Origin: Isochrysis galbana | Lineage: Eukaryota > Haptophyta > Isochrysidales > Isochrysidaceae | DNA length: 64,000 bases | Assembly (NCBI GenBank): GCA_018136815.1 | Contig: CM030934.1 | Coordinates: 4,037,087 to 4,101,086, forward strand | Reading direction: 5' to 3' | Shown: piece by piece, positions 1 to 10,023 of the stretch | Layout of the letters: each line of letters begins with the position of its first letter | Position numbering within the stretch: position 1 is the stretch's first letter | Notes under the pieces: generated by a model | Seen by the model: the letters and a program-made list of their open reading frames with translations, nothing else | Databases searched by the model: none | Told to the model about the DNA's origin: nothing | Program-made: the position numbers and the translations under genes

Positions 1-741
1 GGTCGTACCCGCGGTTGAAGTCGTAGCAGACCCTGCCGAAGAATCCAAAGAAGAGGATGGTGGCCGAGATGAGGAAGAAGCAGAAGGCGTAGCCCACTTG
101 GATGTGGAACGAAGTGACGTGCTGATAAGGGAAGCTTGGGATGTACTGCGACACCATGGCGAGGACCTTGCGACACATCTGGGCGCATGTATGAGACGAG
201 GGAGGAGGCTCCGTGAGGCACATGCCATGGGGACGAGGCACAGCGCCGCATGGCGCGCTGGGGGTGGTGGTGGGGCGGCGGGGGCCGGATGGTGCACTGG
301 CAGCCAGTACTGCGCGGCTCGAGCGGGGTCGCGCTGGTGCGGCTGCGGGCACGTAGCTTTTCGCAGCAGGGCTGGAGGAACAGCGGCGGCGGCGGCGAGC
401 GCTCGGCGTACCGTGATCGGCACGATGCATAGCTGCATGAGAATGGCGTGCATGAGTCCGAACTCGACGGGCGGCACGGTTCGTTTGAGCCCCGCATTGG
501 GTGCGCCCGCAGGCACTGCCACTTTCTGCGCCTCCAGCTTCTTCTGGAAGAAGTGCTGCCAGACAAGAAAGGTGACGAGGAGGTGGACGCAGCGGAAGAG
601 GTAGACCTGGTAGCGGAGAGCGAAATTGGAGACGGCGCGGTCGTAGAGGGTGCCCTTGGTCTGCGAGGCTAGCTCGACGGTCGCCCTGTGTGCCTGGCGT
701 CGCTGTAGAACGCTCGTGACGAGGCTGTCGAATAAACCCAT
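1..741 (-). CDS. Ferric-reductase/NADPH-oxidase-like membrane protein, N-terminal part (2 exons, runs off the left edge)
   Basis: Two minus-strand exons can be read: exon 1 at 741-412 (110 codons from ATG 741) and exon 2 at 178-1. They are joined by a GT-AG intron (donor at 411-410, acceptor AG at 180-179) that keeps phase 0. Exon 1 begins MGLFDSLVTSVLQ and has a hydrophobic segment (YLFRCVHLLVTFLVW). The next helix (VEFGLMHAILMQLCIVPIT) crosses the splice site into MCRKVLAMV, then a QHVTSFHIQVGYAFCFFLIS helix. The order 'helix - xCRKxL - x - FHxxVGY - helix' is what I know from the ferric-reductase-like transmembrane domain of NOX/FRE proteins. There the FH histidine would be a haem ligand, giving electron transfer from cytosolic NADPH across the membrane. 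The FAD/NADP domains would lie outside the window, so the family call is tentative. The gene structure itself is well supported. Confidence 0.55.
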   Translation of the reverse strand, partial: MGLFDSLVTSVLQRRQAHRATVELASQTKGTLYDRAVSNFALRYQVYLFRCVHLLVTFLVWQHFFQKKLEAQKVAVPAGAPNAGLKRTVPPVEFGLMHAILMQLCIVPITVRRALAAAAAVPPALLRKATCPQPHQRDPARAAQYWLPVHHPAPAAPPPPPARHAALCLVPMACASRSLLPRLIHAPRCVARSSPWCRSTSQASLISTSLRSTSKWATPSASSSSRPPSSSLDSSAGSATTSTAGTT

Positions 742-769
742 CACGGAGCCGCGGGGGGAGGGTGGCAGG

Positions 770-1620
770 GAAGGTGCTCTCCCTCTCTCTCTCCCTCTCT
801 CTCTCTCTCTCTTCTTCTTCTTCTCTCTCCCTCTCCCCCCCTCTCTTTCTCTCCTTCTCTCTCTCTTCTCTCTCCCTCTCCCTTCCTCGCTCTCTCTCTT
901 CTCTCTCTCTCCCTCCCTCCCTCTCTCTCTCTCTCTCTGAACTATTCTCCTCCATGTCCTCCTCCCTGCAGAGGGCGTTCCGTCAGCGAGGAAGCGCCCT
1001 GTGCCTGGCGCAGATCTCATCACTCCTTCCCTCCCGTCCCCCCCCCCCTCTTCCACTCTCTCTCCATCTCACTTCCCACTTCCCCCCCCATCCTGGCCTC
1101 CTCTTGCCGCGCTCACACACACACACTCGTCCATGAATACATATATCTCAGCGCTCCAAGTTTCCTACCCTATGTGCGGCGTCTCTGTCTGCCCGCTCTC
1201 TCTCTCTCTCTCTCTCTCTGCTCTCTCCTCCCTCTCGGCGGCGGCTCCTCACCGGAATCGACGAGATCGTTGAGAGACCCACGAGATTACGGTATCGGTT
1301 TCGTCCAACAAGGGAGCGGTGGAGAGTGCCAGAGGAGAAAGAGAAGAATCGGGAGCGAGAGGGCCGCGCGGGGCCGCCGTCTCCTTTTACCTACCCTCGT
1401 GTACCCCCTAGTTTCCCCGAGGGCGCAACTCTTTCGAAAGGCCCGGCGCCAGAGGCCCAAGCAAATCGCTCGATGCGAAAACACAGGGGGAACGAGGAGC
1501 AGAGCTTCTCTCTCTCCTCTCCCCTCCTCTCTCCCTCCGCCTCCTCCTCCCTCTCCCTCCCTCCCTCCCTCCCTCTCTCTCTTGACGTCCGCCGTCATCA
1601 AGGGTTGCAGAGGCTGAGCA
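770..1620. repeat. CT-rich microsatellite region, no gene
   Basis: Dense (CT)n, (CCT)n and short poly-C tracts lie at about 774-945, 1195-1225 and 1505-1585. Between them is unremarkable sequence, including an (AC)n run near 1115. Open frames here encode only Ser/Leu/Pro repeats and are not credible genes. The tract directly precedes the start codon of the minus-strand gene at 741. Confidence 0.8.
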
Positions 1621-3520
1621 CCCCCCCCCCCCCCCCCCCCGCCGCCGAGCTTGCAGTCCTCGCCTGTGAGAACGAGGGCGCGCCGCCGGGCCGCTCCTTG
1701 CAGGACCCCCCCCCCCCCCCCCCCCCCCCCCGAGGGCGAGCTTCTCTACTCTCTACTCACGTACTCACGTACTCCACTCACTCGCCGGCGAGGGCGCGCC
1801 GGCCAGCTAGCGCGCGACGCCGTTCTGGCGGGGGGGGGGGGGAGCTCGGACAAGCTGTGGAGGTGACGTCGGCCATCAAGGCGACCAACGGCGGAGGGCG
1901 CAGTTAGGGCCGGTCTACGCGACTTCTCTTGTCCGCGGGGGTCCTTATTTCCAGGGTCTCGAAAAGAGAAAACAAGGGTCTCGAAAACGCAAGTCGCGTA
2001 GACTGGAAGAAACGCCCCCGAGGTCGTCATTCGGTAGATAAGGTGGCCCTGCCACCGCCACCGATGGGGGGGGTTCGCGCGCGCGGCGGCTGCCTGGCTC
2101 CTCCAGCTGTCACGGGGCCTGGCGGCTGTGCTGGGCGCTCGGATGCGCTGTGCATCTGGTACAGGGACCAGCTGGTATGGGGCCTCTGCCTGAGCCCGCG
2201 CACAGCCCACCCTTGTACCGCCACATCGAGCTATGGTGGGGGCGGGGAAGGGGAAGCGCGCTGCAGATGGGCTGCGTGAGGCGCTCGGCAGTGTATGAGG
2301 TTGAATGGGGCGCGGCGAGAGAGGGAATGGCCGTCAGGCTATTCGAGACAGGTCATAAGGCGCCACTTTTACCCGGGGAGCGACCGCCTGAACGCCCTGC
2401 AAAGGCCCGTTTGTGCATCCACGTCTTTGTTGTTGACGTCTGCACATCCGGACCTCGCCTTGCCTATCACAGACGGATGGTTGCTGGCGGCCAGTATGTG
2501 CGTCGTGCGGCTGATAGAAGGCGTGTGAGATGTATGGATGACCAGCCCAGGGTGCCTCGCAGCCATGGTAGCGCCCATTGCCTCGCGTGAGACCGGACCG
2601 GTGCGGGTGGTTTGACGTCCGTCTGCTGGTCTGCTGGTGTGGGAGTGTCCATCGGAAAAACCAAAATGTGCGTTGTGAGCGTCGAATTTTGCAAGGATTG
2701 AGCTGTGGGAGCCTCAGTTGCCACATGTTATAGGAGTAGGTGCAACAACTAGCCCTGAATTGATCGACTGTTTCATGCTGTAAGAGTGTGAAGCTGGCAT
2801 GGCGTGGTGGTCATGTAAGTTATATACTACTGAGGTCCCGCGGCTGTATTTGCGGGAGGGTGTTTAAAAGTAAATCCGCGTTGTGCCTCACGTCCCCCGG
2901 GTACCTTGGGGCGTCTCCTAGTGAGAGGGGCAGAGGAGAAATTCTCAAAAATTCAAAGGAATAAGCCACTTCCTTCTTTAGAGAGGGCGAAAATTGAAAT
3001 TGCGCGCTTGGCCTTGGCGGGAATTCCGAATTCCCGTACTCCCGTACTCCCGCTGAATGTGAAGAGGCTTTCAATCATCAACACCCCCCCGAGAAGCTTG
3101 ACGCCTTGTTCGACACGAAGAGTAGGGTGTAGGGTGTAGGGTGTTGAGGCGGATAATTGAGGTGGAGGGTGGGAATGGGTATGACCTCCCGCGCATCGCA
3201 GGGATGGCGACTGTTCTGACAGTAAGCAGTGAGTTACAACATTTGGACGTGTATAGAACAACCTTGAAATAACTTAGGAAGTCTTCAGGTTAAGCCCCAA
3301 TGTACCCTCTGCACCCTCCTAGTCTGGGTGGGGTGCCCCACACAGTGTGAGGTTCTAGTGCCGAAAGGTGACAATAAGGGCTCGCTCCAGCGGCTATCTC
3401 CCCGGGTGCCGGGGACTTAGCCGCTGCAGCGGCCGCGGAGGCCCGCCGCGCGCCGCTCCCCTATTCCCCCCCCCCCTTTCCCCCACTCCTCTCTGGCAGC
3501 CCAGCTTGCCTGTACCCTCT
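1621..3520. other. Intergenic region, low-complexity then featureless
   Basis: Poly-C runs at about 1621-1640 and 1707-1730 and a poly-G run near 1831 begin this stretch. The remainder (1750-3520) shows no ORF with recognisable protein features on either strand. A short run of about three tandem TAGGGTG units sits at about 3122-3143. I see nothing else that can be supported. Confidence 0.6.
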
Positions 3521-3524
3521 AGTC

Positions 3525-3600
3525 TTGTCATATGATACTCAGTATCAGGTCTAGAGCAACTAATACTGAGATATCATATATGATATCATATATGGCAGAA
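3525..3600. repeat. Cluster of short AT-rich palindromes
   Basis: Two inverted repeats lie next to each other at about 3534-3595: TGATACT-C-AGTATCA and the perfect palindrome ATATCATATATGATAT, in otherwise GC-rich DNA. They sit at the left border of a dispersed GC-rich repeat copy (3605-3960) and may mark its end or a nested insertion. Confidence 0.5.
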
Positions 3601-3604
3601 CAAC

Positions 3605-3960
3605 TTGGAGCTCAGGGGGCAGGTGGCAGGTGAGGGTGAGGCTGGGGCATGGCCCTGGCCCCTTCTGCCTCTCCCTCGCTGGCTCTCGAGCCCTTGCCGG
3701 TCGACAGGAGCTGGCTGGGGGCTCCTGATCAGGGGGGGCCCAGGGGGAGGAGGGGTTGGTCAGAGCGAGAAGCAGGCCAACGCGGGCCAGGGCGTGCGAT
3801 CTGTGCCCGACTCTCAGGGAGAGTCTGGGCAGTCTGGTTGAGTCCCCCCTACATGCCAAGAGGCAGCGCAGGGGGGTGGATGGTTCTCGCCCCCCATGAG
3901 GGGAGTCGAGAGAGTGGGGGGGGCGCGAGGCCCCCCTCCATGGCGACCAATCATAAGATT
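3605..3960 (+). repeat. Dispersed hairpin-rich repeat, copy 1
   Basis: This is nearly identical over about 350 bases to 7600-7942. Both share CTCAGGGGGCAGGTG, the GAGCGAGAAGCAGGCCAACG block and the end TGGCGACCAATCATAAGATTAG, after which the flanks diverge (about 3960 and 7942). Related, more diverged copies lie at 6745-7165 and 48790-49222 on the plus strand, and in reverse at 40199-40270, 40396-40515, 41700-42110 and 46085-46240. No protein is encoded. Confidence 0.8.
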
Positions 3961-4450
3961 AGTGCGTCGTATTTCCCATCTAAGGCTTGGAAATCGGCAA
4001 GGACAGTCGGGCGCGCGCGACGACTACGTGCAGAAAAGAGAGATGTATGAAGAGAAAACGGCGAGAGCGCGCGCGTGTGGGGCGGATCGTCCCCCTGCCC
4101 CCTGCGCGAGGGGAATCTCAAAGAGTAGAGGAGATGGGTGATGGGTGAGAGAGCCTACGTGCCTACATTCTACATGCTACATGGTAAACACGGTTTTACC
4201 GTGTTCGTACGGAGGCCAAAAACAGCCCGTTTTCACCGTGTTTCAAACGCCCTCCCTAGCTGCATGCTGTGTTTGCGAGGTTGCCGTCTTTGCAGCGAGG
4301 CCCAAAACAGCAAAACAGGCCGTTTTCGACCCTGCTACACCCCCCCCCCCCCCCCGTTGCTCCGCAGCTGAGCTTTTTCGCTCACTTTTTTAACGAACGC
4401 CCCCCGCGCGCGGCAGCGCAGGGACATCAACGGGACCCCCCGCGGCGCTG
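3961..4450. other. Upstream region of the FkbM-like gene, with a short hairpin
   Basis: No gene is seen here. A perfect hairpin AACACGGT-TTT-ACCGTGTT lies near 4184-4203. It is followed by two similar blocks around GGCC(A)AAAACAG (about 4214 and 4300) and a poly-C run near 4340. The function is unknown. Confidence 0.5.
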
Positions 4451-4579
4451 AGTCGCTGTTGTTGAGAGTCGCCTCACTCTTCAGATTTCGGAGCCCTCAA
4501 ATACCCCTCGAGGAGCCGTCCTTCTTTCAAAGTCCGAATTTTTCTTCCATTGCACCCACCCCCCCGCTTCCTCTCTGCC

Positions 4580-5492
4580 ATGGCCGCCGCCGCAGCTCTG
4601 CTGATGTTGCCGTGGCCGCTCGTGCTGGCTTGGACTGGGCCGACGACGTGCTCGCGACAGTGGATTATCGAGCATACTCCTGTAAAGCCCACGGTCGGTC
4701 NNNNNNNNNNNNNNNNNNNNNNNNNNNNNNNNNNNNNNNNNNNNNNNNNNNNNNNNNNNNNNNNNNNNNNNNNNNNNNNNNNNNNNNNNNNNNNNNNNNN
4801 GCTACACCTTTCAGTCTTTGCAGACCTTCTGCAAGCGCGTGGTTCAGTGGAACGAGTCTGCTGCTTACACTGGACAAATCGACGCAATCGACGTTGGCGC
4901 GGACAAAGGGTGTGAGGCGCTCTTTCTGGCTGCGATGCCCTTCGTTAGAAGAGTGGTGAGCATCGAATGCCGTGAAAGCAGCGTTCGACTAGTGCGCAAG
5001 GCCGCACAGGCGGCCACGCCTCAGATTGAAGAGAAGCTTCATGTTGTTCACGCGTGTGCATGCGCGTCGCCAAGGGGGTACGTGAACCTATCGTTAGCCC
5101 TGGACTCATCGTCTACGATCGAGCGATTCGTGAGCAAAGGTCCGGAACTACAGAAAGCCCGAGCTGAAATCATGCACCGAAATCCACAACGTTCAACAAT
5201 GATCGGCAAGCCTATCCAACAAAGTGTTCGATGTACTAGCATTGACGCTGAGGTGCAGGGTCTTGGGATGAGCAATGTTCAGATAATCAAGGTCGATGTA
5301 CAGGGTGCGGAGCCTCAAGTCGTTGCCGGCGCAACTGCAACGCTTGCTTCCAACCCTGGATTGGTTATTTATGAAGATTCTTTTTTGGGTACTTCTGAGA
5401 AACATGGCAAGCTTCTAGCGGATGCAACCAATGGAAGAATGGGATGCAAATGCGACGAAACAGACTGTGTGTGTACACAAAAGCATTCGTAG
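4580..5492 (+). CDS. FkbM-family methyltransferase with signal peptide, interrupted by a 100-N gap
   Basis: The likely start is ATG 4580 in good context (GCCATGGCC). It gives an Ala/Leu-rich signal sequence (MAAAAALLMLPWPLVLAW) that suggests entry into the ER or Golgi. A gap at 4701-4800 hides part of the gene, so the two sides are in different nominal frames. After the gap the reading frame runs to TAA/TAG at 5492. It contains an AdoMet-binding motif I (AIDVGADKG), an acidic end of beta-2 (SIECRE), and the signature IIKVDVQGAEPQVVAGA, which matches the FkbM block 'IKIDVEGAE..VL.GA'. FkbM enzymes are AdoMet-dependent O-methyltransferases, often acting on sugars or lipids; the substrate here cannot be told. 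The C-terminus is Cys-rich (CKCDETDCVC). Length and N-terminal joining are uncertain because of the gap. Confidence 0.75.
4701..4800. other. Assembly gap of 100 N
   Basis: Exactly 100 unknown bases, the usual placeholder for a scaffold gap of unknown size. It falls inside the FkbM-like gene between the signal peptide and the catalytic domain. Confidence 0.99.
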
Positions 5493-6740
5493 CCGACATG
5501 TGAATGAACAAGATGCACCAGTGCTACTCAACGAGCTCAGAGAAAATCTCGGGTTCCTTCCCTCATGTGTTTTCTCCTGTCGAGTCAGTTGCCGTTCAAT
5601 TGTGAATCTCGCCACTTGCTCTTCTTTGCCATTTGTTGTGGTCTTTCTTTCCCGTCTCCATCTCTAAATTCAATTCCGAATCGTCGAACACTCCCCCAAC
5701 ATACGTATTCATGCTCTCTTTCTGTGGCGAGTGAGGTGAGAATGAGGTGGTTGTGTTGGTGGATGTGTGGACTGGGTGAGGCTGTTGTGAGGCTTGGGTT
5801 GTGTGGTGTGTGGAGGGAGAGGGAGGGCGCGACGGGGGTGAGGAAGCGCCTTGATAGGTCCTGTTACATGGTGTGAGAGCGGGATCGGGAGACATGACAG
5901 CGAGTGGAACGGAGTGGAGCACACCAGAGACAACACGAGGGGGTGCTTCCGGGCGAGCGCGCCAGAAACAAGAGGACGAGGGTAAAAACAAACCGGGACG
6001 ACTGCTGTGAAGACTTGAGTGCAATGACGATGGAGTGTAGAGTACGTACCATGACAAAGTGGATGTAGATTTATGTGTGTGTGTGGGGGGGTAGATTGAA
6101 ATGTCTTTCCATATCCTTTGGTGGTGGGGGAGTGGACGCCTCTCGCCTCACGTCAAACATTTTTTATTATTTCCCACTGAAAGTAACCTAACGCTACATA
6201 CGAAAACGCTATGCGGGCGGCCCCTCATGTCCAACTTTATTCGCGCAAGTTACTTGATATCGACGTAGATAATAATAAAACATCTGAAGATTCGGGCTAC
6301 TCACGCTAGCTATACACGTCCACGTACTCACGGTACTCACTAACGACATCGCCTATACATACCCCAGTTTACTCACTCCCTTACACCACCCCCTTCATTC
6401 CTTTGTCTTTCTTTGGTATCGGGGGGGGGGGCCGCGTGCACTACAACGGGCCAAGTGCAGGGTGCAGGGGGTGGGCTAGGGCAGACCTGCTGGTGTGGTG
6501 TTCCTGTGGCAAAACAAACATAAACGCCTGTTGCATGTGACACTTCGTGCCCCTGGGAGGTCTCGGCCCCCTCTTCTCGCATCTTTTTCAAGTAACGCCG
6601 CGCTTTCGCGGTATTCGTATGTCGCTCGGGGTGTCGGCCTGTAAACATACCGTATAACAGAGGCGTCAGTATTACCTTTGTATGTGTCAGATCGTGTCGT
6701 TTTTTTTGTCGTGCTTTTTTCGTCGTTCTCTTCGTTCTCC
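5493..6740. other. Intergenic region without a supported gene
   Basis: This is downstream of the FkbM-like gene. It holds a GT-rich stretch around 5730-5830 and an AT-richer zone at 6150-6360. Open frames on both strands lack domain features or splice-supported continuity. A 14-base string TTGATATCGACGTA at about 6252 recurs at about 7168, on the far side of the repeat copy at 6745-7165. Confidence 0.5.
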
Positions 6741-6744
6741 TACG

Positions 6745-7165
6745 GGCGTGCGATGCCTGCGCGCGCCATGCCCCCCCTCTGGGGGGACCCTCGGGTCCCC
6801 CCCAGAGGGTCAGCTGGGCCAGCTGGGCCAGCTCAGGGGGCAGTGGAGGCTGGGGCTGGGCCCCTGGCCTCCCTTGCCTCTCCCTCGCTGGCCTCGCTGG
6901 CCCTGGGTGCCTTCCTGTCGGCTCAGATGGTCTGTTGCTCAGTGGTGGAGGGGGGGGTCAGTACGAGCGAGGGCCAGTGCAGGCGAGTGCGTGCGGCGCG
7001 CGGCGCGCGCTCGGCGAGGGTCTGGGCCAGAGTGATGTCAACTCAGCCCCTGCCAGCAGGCAGGGGCTGAGGTTGAGTGTGCAGGCCCACCCAGTGGGTG
7101 TCTGCGATGGAGGAAGGGGGGCACGGGGCCCCCATGGCCCTATATCAGTTTTACTGATAGTTTGT
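6745..7165 (+). repeat. Dispersed hairpin-rich repeat, copy 2
   Basis: Plus-orientation member of the family seen at 48790-49222. Shared blocks are GCGCGCCATG at the left, GGGGGCAGTGGAGGCT, the GTCTGGGCCAG block, the hairpin CAGCCCCTGCC-AGCA-GGCAGGGGCTG (about 7044-7069) and GCGATGGAG...GGCCCCCATGG at the right. An extra GGGGGGACC-CTC-GGGTCCCCCC inverted repeat lies near 6780-6802. Confidence 0.75.
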
Positions 7166-7535
7166 TGATATCGACGTATAGAGGGGGAGGGGGCACTGCC
7201 CCCTCCCCTCGATATTTGTCCTCCCCCAGTGCACGCACCGACCCCGCGCACCCCAGCACGTTCTCTCCTCGAGTCCATGCTAGGGGAAAACCCCTTTCGG
7301 GTAAAAGCAACGCAGGGGGGGGGGAGGCACTCGTGAATGGGAGCCCAGAAGCGCTAATCTCTCTCGCTGAGGCGAGTGGCCGCGGCAAGCCGCGGCCCTT
7401 CCCTCCTGGTTCTGGTGCCCCCGTCTTCTCTTACCCAAACGGGGCGAGAAGACACGTAAACGCCGGAGGGGAGAGCTGCCACTCCCCCCTCCCCTCCCTC
7501 TTCCCTCTTCCTCCTCTCTTCCCTGCGGCGGGGGC
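7166..7535. repeat. Spacer between two repeat copies with a strong inverted repeat
   Basis: A near-perfect inverted repeat of about 14 bp per arm (GAGGGGGAGGGGGCA / TGCCCCCTCCCCTC) lies at about 7181-7212. A second G/C hairpin (GGCCGCGG-CAAG-CCGCGGCC) lies near 7377-7399. No coding sequence is supported. Confidence 0.5.
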
Positions 7536-7942
7536 CCATGGCGCGCGCCTGCGGCCCCTCTTCAGGTCCCCAGGAGGCCTGCAGGGGCCTGGGAGCGCAG
7601 CTCAGGGGGCAGGTGAGGCTGGGGCATGGCCCTGGCCCCTCCTGCCTCTCCCTCGCTGGCTCTCGAGCCCCTGCCGGTCGACTGGAGCTGGCTGGGGGCT
7701 CCTTATTAGGGGGGCCCAGGGGGAGGAGGGGTTGGTGAGAGCGAGAAGCAGGCCAACGCAGGCCAGGGCGTGCGATCTGTGCCCGACTCTCGGGGAGAGT
7801 CTGGGCAGTCTGGTTGAGTCCCCCCTACATGCCAAGAGGCATCGCAGGGGGGTGGATGGTTCTCGCCCCCCATGAGGGGAGACGAGAGAGTGGGGGGGGC
7901 GCGAGGCCCCCCCCCATGGCGACCAATCATAAGATTAGTGAT
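7536..7942 (+). repeat. Dispersed hairpin-rich repeat, copy 3
   Basis: About 340 bases (7600-7942) match copy 1 (3605-3960) almost base for base, including the right end CCAATCATAAGATTAGTG. The few differences are single substitutions and homopolymer-length changes, so the two copies are young relative to the other members. Confidence 0.8.
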
Positions 7943-8183
7943 TTTCAAAGATCAGAGGTGATTGATTTTGACCACGCACAACCTAAGCGCGTATGGACTG
8001 AAAGAAGGCGGAAAAGACGAGCCGCGTCTTACAACTCCAGAGGCACCCCAGTGGATTGAGACCACATATTCATTGATATTTCCCCTGAATGCACCATTCG
8101 ATGGCCAGACGTCCTCAGGAATCACATTCGATGGCATCATTGACAGCTGAGACAACCACAAGCATGCTTCACGATGATCCCCA

Positions 8184-8846
8184 TCAAGCGCCAGGCGAAA
8201 TCTCAGTTTCATGGAGGATGCCCCGTTTCACAAGGGAATCCATCGACTCACGGCTCATCAGATGCCGATCCAAGCTGTCTCGCTTCATGTTGTGCTCCAA
8301 GTCGTGGGCAGCCTCTGCAAGAGAAGGACAGAGCTTGCTGTGATGGAGGATGCCCGCGTTGTGAATGTCCTCTCGACTGCGCCGGTGCTCGAGATGATGT
8401 TGTAAGTTAGAGCGCTTAATGTTATACTCGAGCTCCTCAGCAGTGGCCGCGAGACACGGTGAGAGGTGACGAGGACTCCTGAGGATCCCAGCCTCACTGA
8501 GCTCCTCTGCACTCCGCCTTGTCTCGAGGCCTCGCGCCACGGCGTCGGCCTTCATATGTCGATCGAGGTCGCAGGCCGAATTGGCGAGAACGTGCGACAT
8601 GCCTGGCGGCGTCTTCAGTAAACCTGAGTTCATCAGCTCCTCTACCGATGGGCGTGATTCGAGGCTGTGCGAGAGAGAGTCTCTCTTCATCTGGCGTTCG
8701 AGAGAGGTCGCGCTTGTGGCGAGCCGTGGGGAGAGAGTGGGAGGGTGCTTGAGGATGCCAACTGAGGTGAGGTCGACGGGCTCGGGTCGGTCGGCCATCA
8801 TCTTTGAGACTGCTGCGTGTGGGCTCGTCTCGGCCAGGCTGTCCAT
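8184..8846 (-). CDS. Five-repeat RPEL protein (putative actin-binding)
   Basis: A 220-residue single-exon frame from ATG 8846 to TGA 8184. It is built almost wholly of five tandem units with a period of 45 residues. The arginine of each RPEL core falls at residues 20, 65, 110, 155 and 199 (cores DRPEPVDLTSVGIL, SRPSVEELMNSGLL, TRRSAEELSEAGIL, HRRSREDIHNAGIL, SRESMDSLVKRGIL). Between cores is a second conserved block, 'LSPxLAxxAxxLExxMKRDSLxxHLE'. RPEL motifs in MRTF and Phactr proteins bind monomeric G-actin in the cleft used by their partner helices, so a G-actin-binding or actin-sensing role is inferred. The proline at core position 2 is kept in only two repeats, so affinity may vary. An upstream CT-rich (coding-strand) tract at 8850-9130 forms the 5' flank. 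Confidence 0.75.
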   Translation of the reverse strand: MDSLAETSPHAAVSKMMADRPEPVDLTSVGILKHPPTLSPRLATSATSLERQMKRDSLSHSLESRPSVEELMNSGLLKTPPGMSHVLANSACDLDRHMKADAVARGLETRRSAEELSEAGILRSPRHLSPCLAATAEELEYNIKRSNLQHHLEHRRSREDIHNAGILHHSKLCPSLAEAAHDLEHNMKRDSLDRHLMSRESMDSLVKRGILHETEISPGA

Positions 8847-8849
8847 CGG

Positions 8850-9055
8850 AAGAGAGAGAGCGCGCGAGAGGGAGAGCGAGAGGAAGATCGATAGGAAGAG
8901 CGAGAGAGCACGTGAGAGAGAGAGAGCGAGAGAAGGCGAGAGAAGGCGAGAGGGGTGGGCGAGGGGGAGGGAGAGCTAACGAGAGCGAGAGAGAGGATGC
9001 GAGCGAGCGAGCCGCTGAGAGCACGAGAGCGAGAGAGAGAGAGGAAGGGTGCTTC

Positions 9056-9098
<43 letters not shown>

Positions 9099-9440
9099 AG
9101 AAGAGGGGGGAGGGGGGAGAGAGAGAGAGAAGTGAGACGGCGAAGAATTGGGAAAGGGGTCGGGGACGGAAAGGGGGAAGAGACGGGGGGGGGGGCGGAC
9201 GGGGGGGGGAGGCCTTGATGGGCGTGACGAATCTGAGCCGCGGGGGGGGGAGGCGGCGGACGGGGGGAGGGGAAGGGGGGGGGGGCGGACGGGGGGGGGG
9301 GGGGGGGGGGGCGGACGGGGGGGGGGGGGAAGCGCCGCGCCCGCCGCTGTGCCGGGGGGGGTCACCTCTCAACGGACCCCCCCCCGCCCCTTCCCCCCCC
9401 CCCGCCCCTTCCCCCCCCCCCCACCCCCCAAAGCTCTCTG
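8850..9440. repeat. Polypurine (GA)n, then poly-G and poly-C tracts
   Basis: GAGAGA arrays (8850-9130) are followed by runs of G interrupted by CGGAC (9185-9335) and then C-runs (9375-9425). On the minus strand this is a long polypyrimidine tract upstream of the RPEL gene. Very long open frames here are products of the repeats and are not genes. Confidence 0.85.
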
Positions 9441-10023
9441 CAGCTTCAGCTTGTAGGGCGGTCAAACAGGGCTTTTAACTTCTAAGGGTGAAAATTCACT
9501 AAGTCAAGATTGAGGTTTCATAGCGAGATCTTAGGATATGCTACTGGAAATGGGTATATTAGGCAGAATCTAATGAGAAATATGCAAATTTTCGACGCCA
9601 TTCAACACACAGACCCAAAAACGTTTTTGCGCTCGTGCGAAATCGACGTCGACCACAAAAGTGCACCACAGGTCGCGCTGTGCGACGCGCGCCTGCGTTC
9701 CCCGGGCACGGTTACCCCCGGGCAGGCAGTACAAAACCCTGCGCGGGCGCACGGCGTCGCCTGCGCCCTCCACCTCGCCCCTGCTGGCATCTACTGCCAG
9801 CCCCTCGCGCGCATGCAGTGCGCGGCAGGCCGCGAGCCGTCAAAATGACGGTGCTGCGCATGATGGGCTGCCCCATCACGCGCGGCACCGCCTCAGCATG
9901 GTGGGAGGTGGTGTCTGCTGGCCTCCTGGCCGCGCAGACCCTCGCCAGAGCCGCCACAGGCCGCGTGCGAGGCCACTGGCGAGGCCAGCGACCATCGCTG
10001 CGGCCGCCATCGCGCGCCGCCGC
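9441..10023. other. Left flank of retroelement A, no gene supported
   Basis: AT-richer sequence to about 9660, then GC-rich DNA up to the LTR border at 10024. I find no recognisable protein. A short frame from ATG 9845 is open, but it runs into the LTR and shows no family features. Confidence 0.5.

Noticed and set aside
3118-3145. Telomere repeat (TAGGGTG)n
   Set aside because: Only about three units, interstitial, next to a similar GTAGGGT run; too short to call.
4459-4959. A continuous plus-strand frame crossing the N gap
   Set aside because: The gap length is arbitrary, so reading across it is meaningless; the FkbM motifs are in another nominal frame after the gap.
10019-10023. Target-site duplication of retroelement A
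   Set aside because: The other end lies beyond the gap, so no pair can be compared; the bases next to the LTR at 24277 (CGCTC) belong to a mosaic copy.
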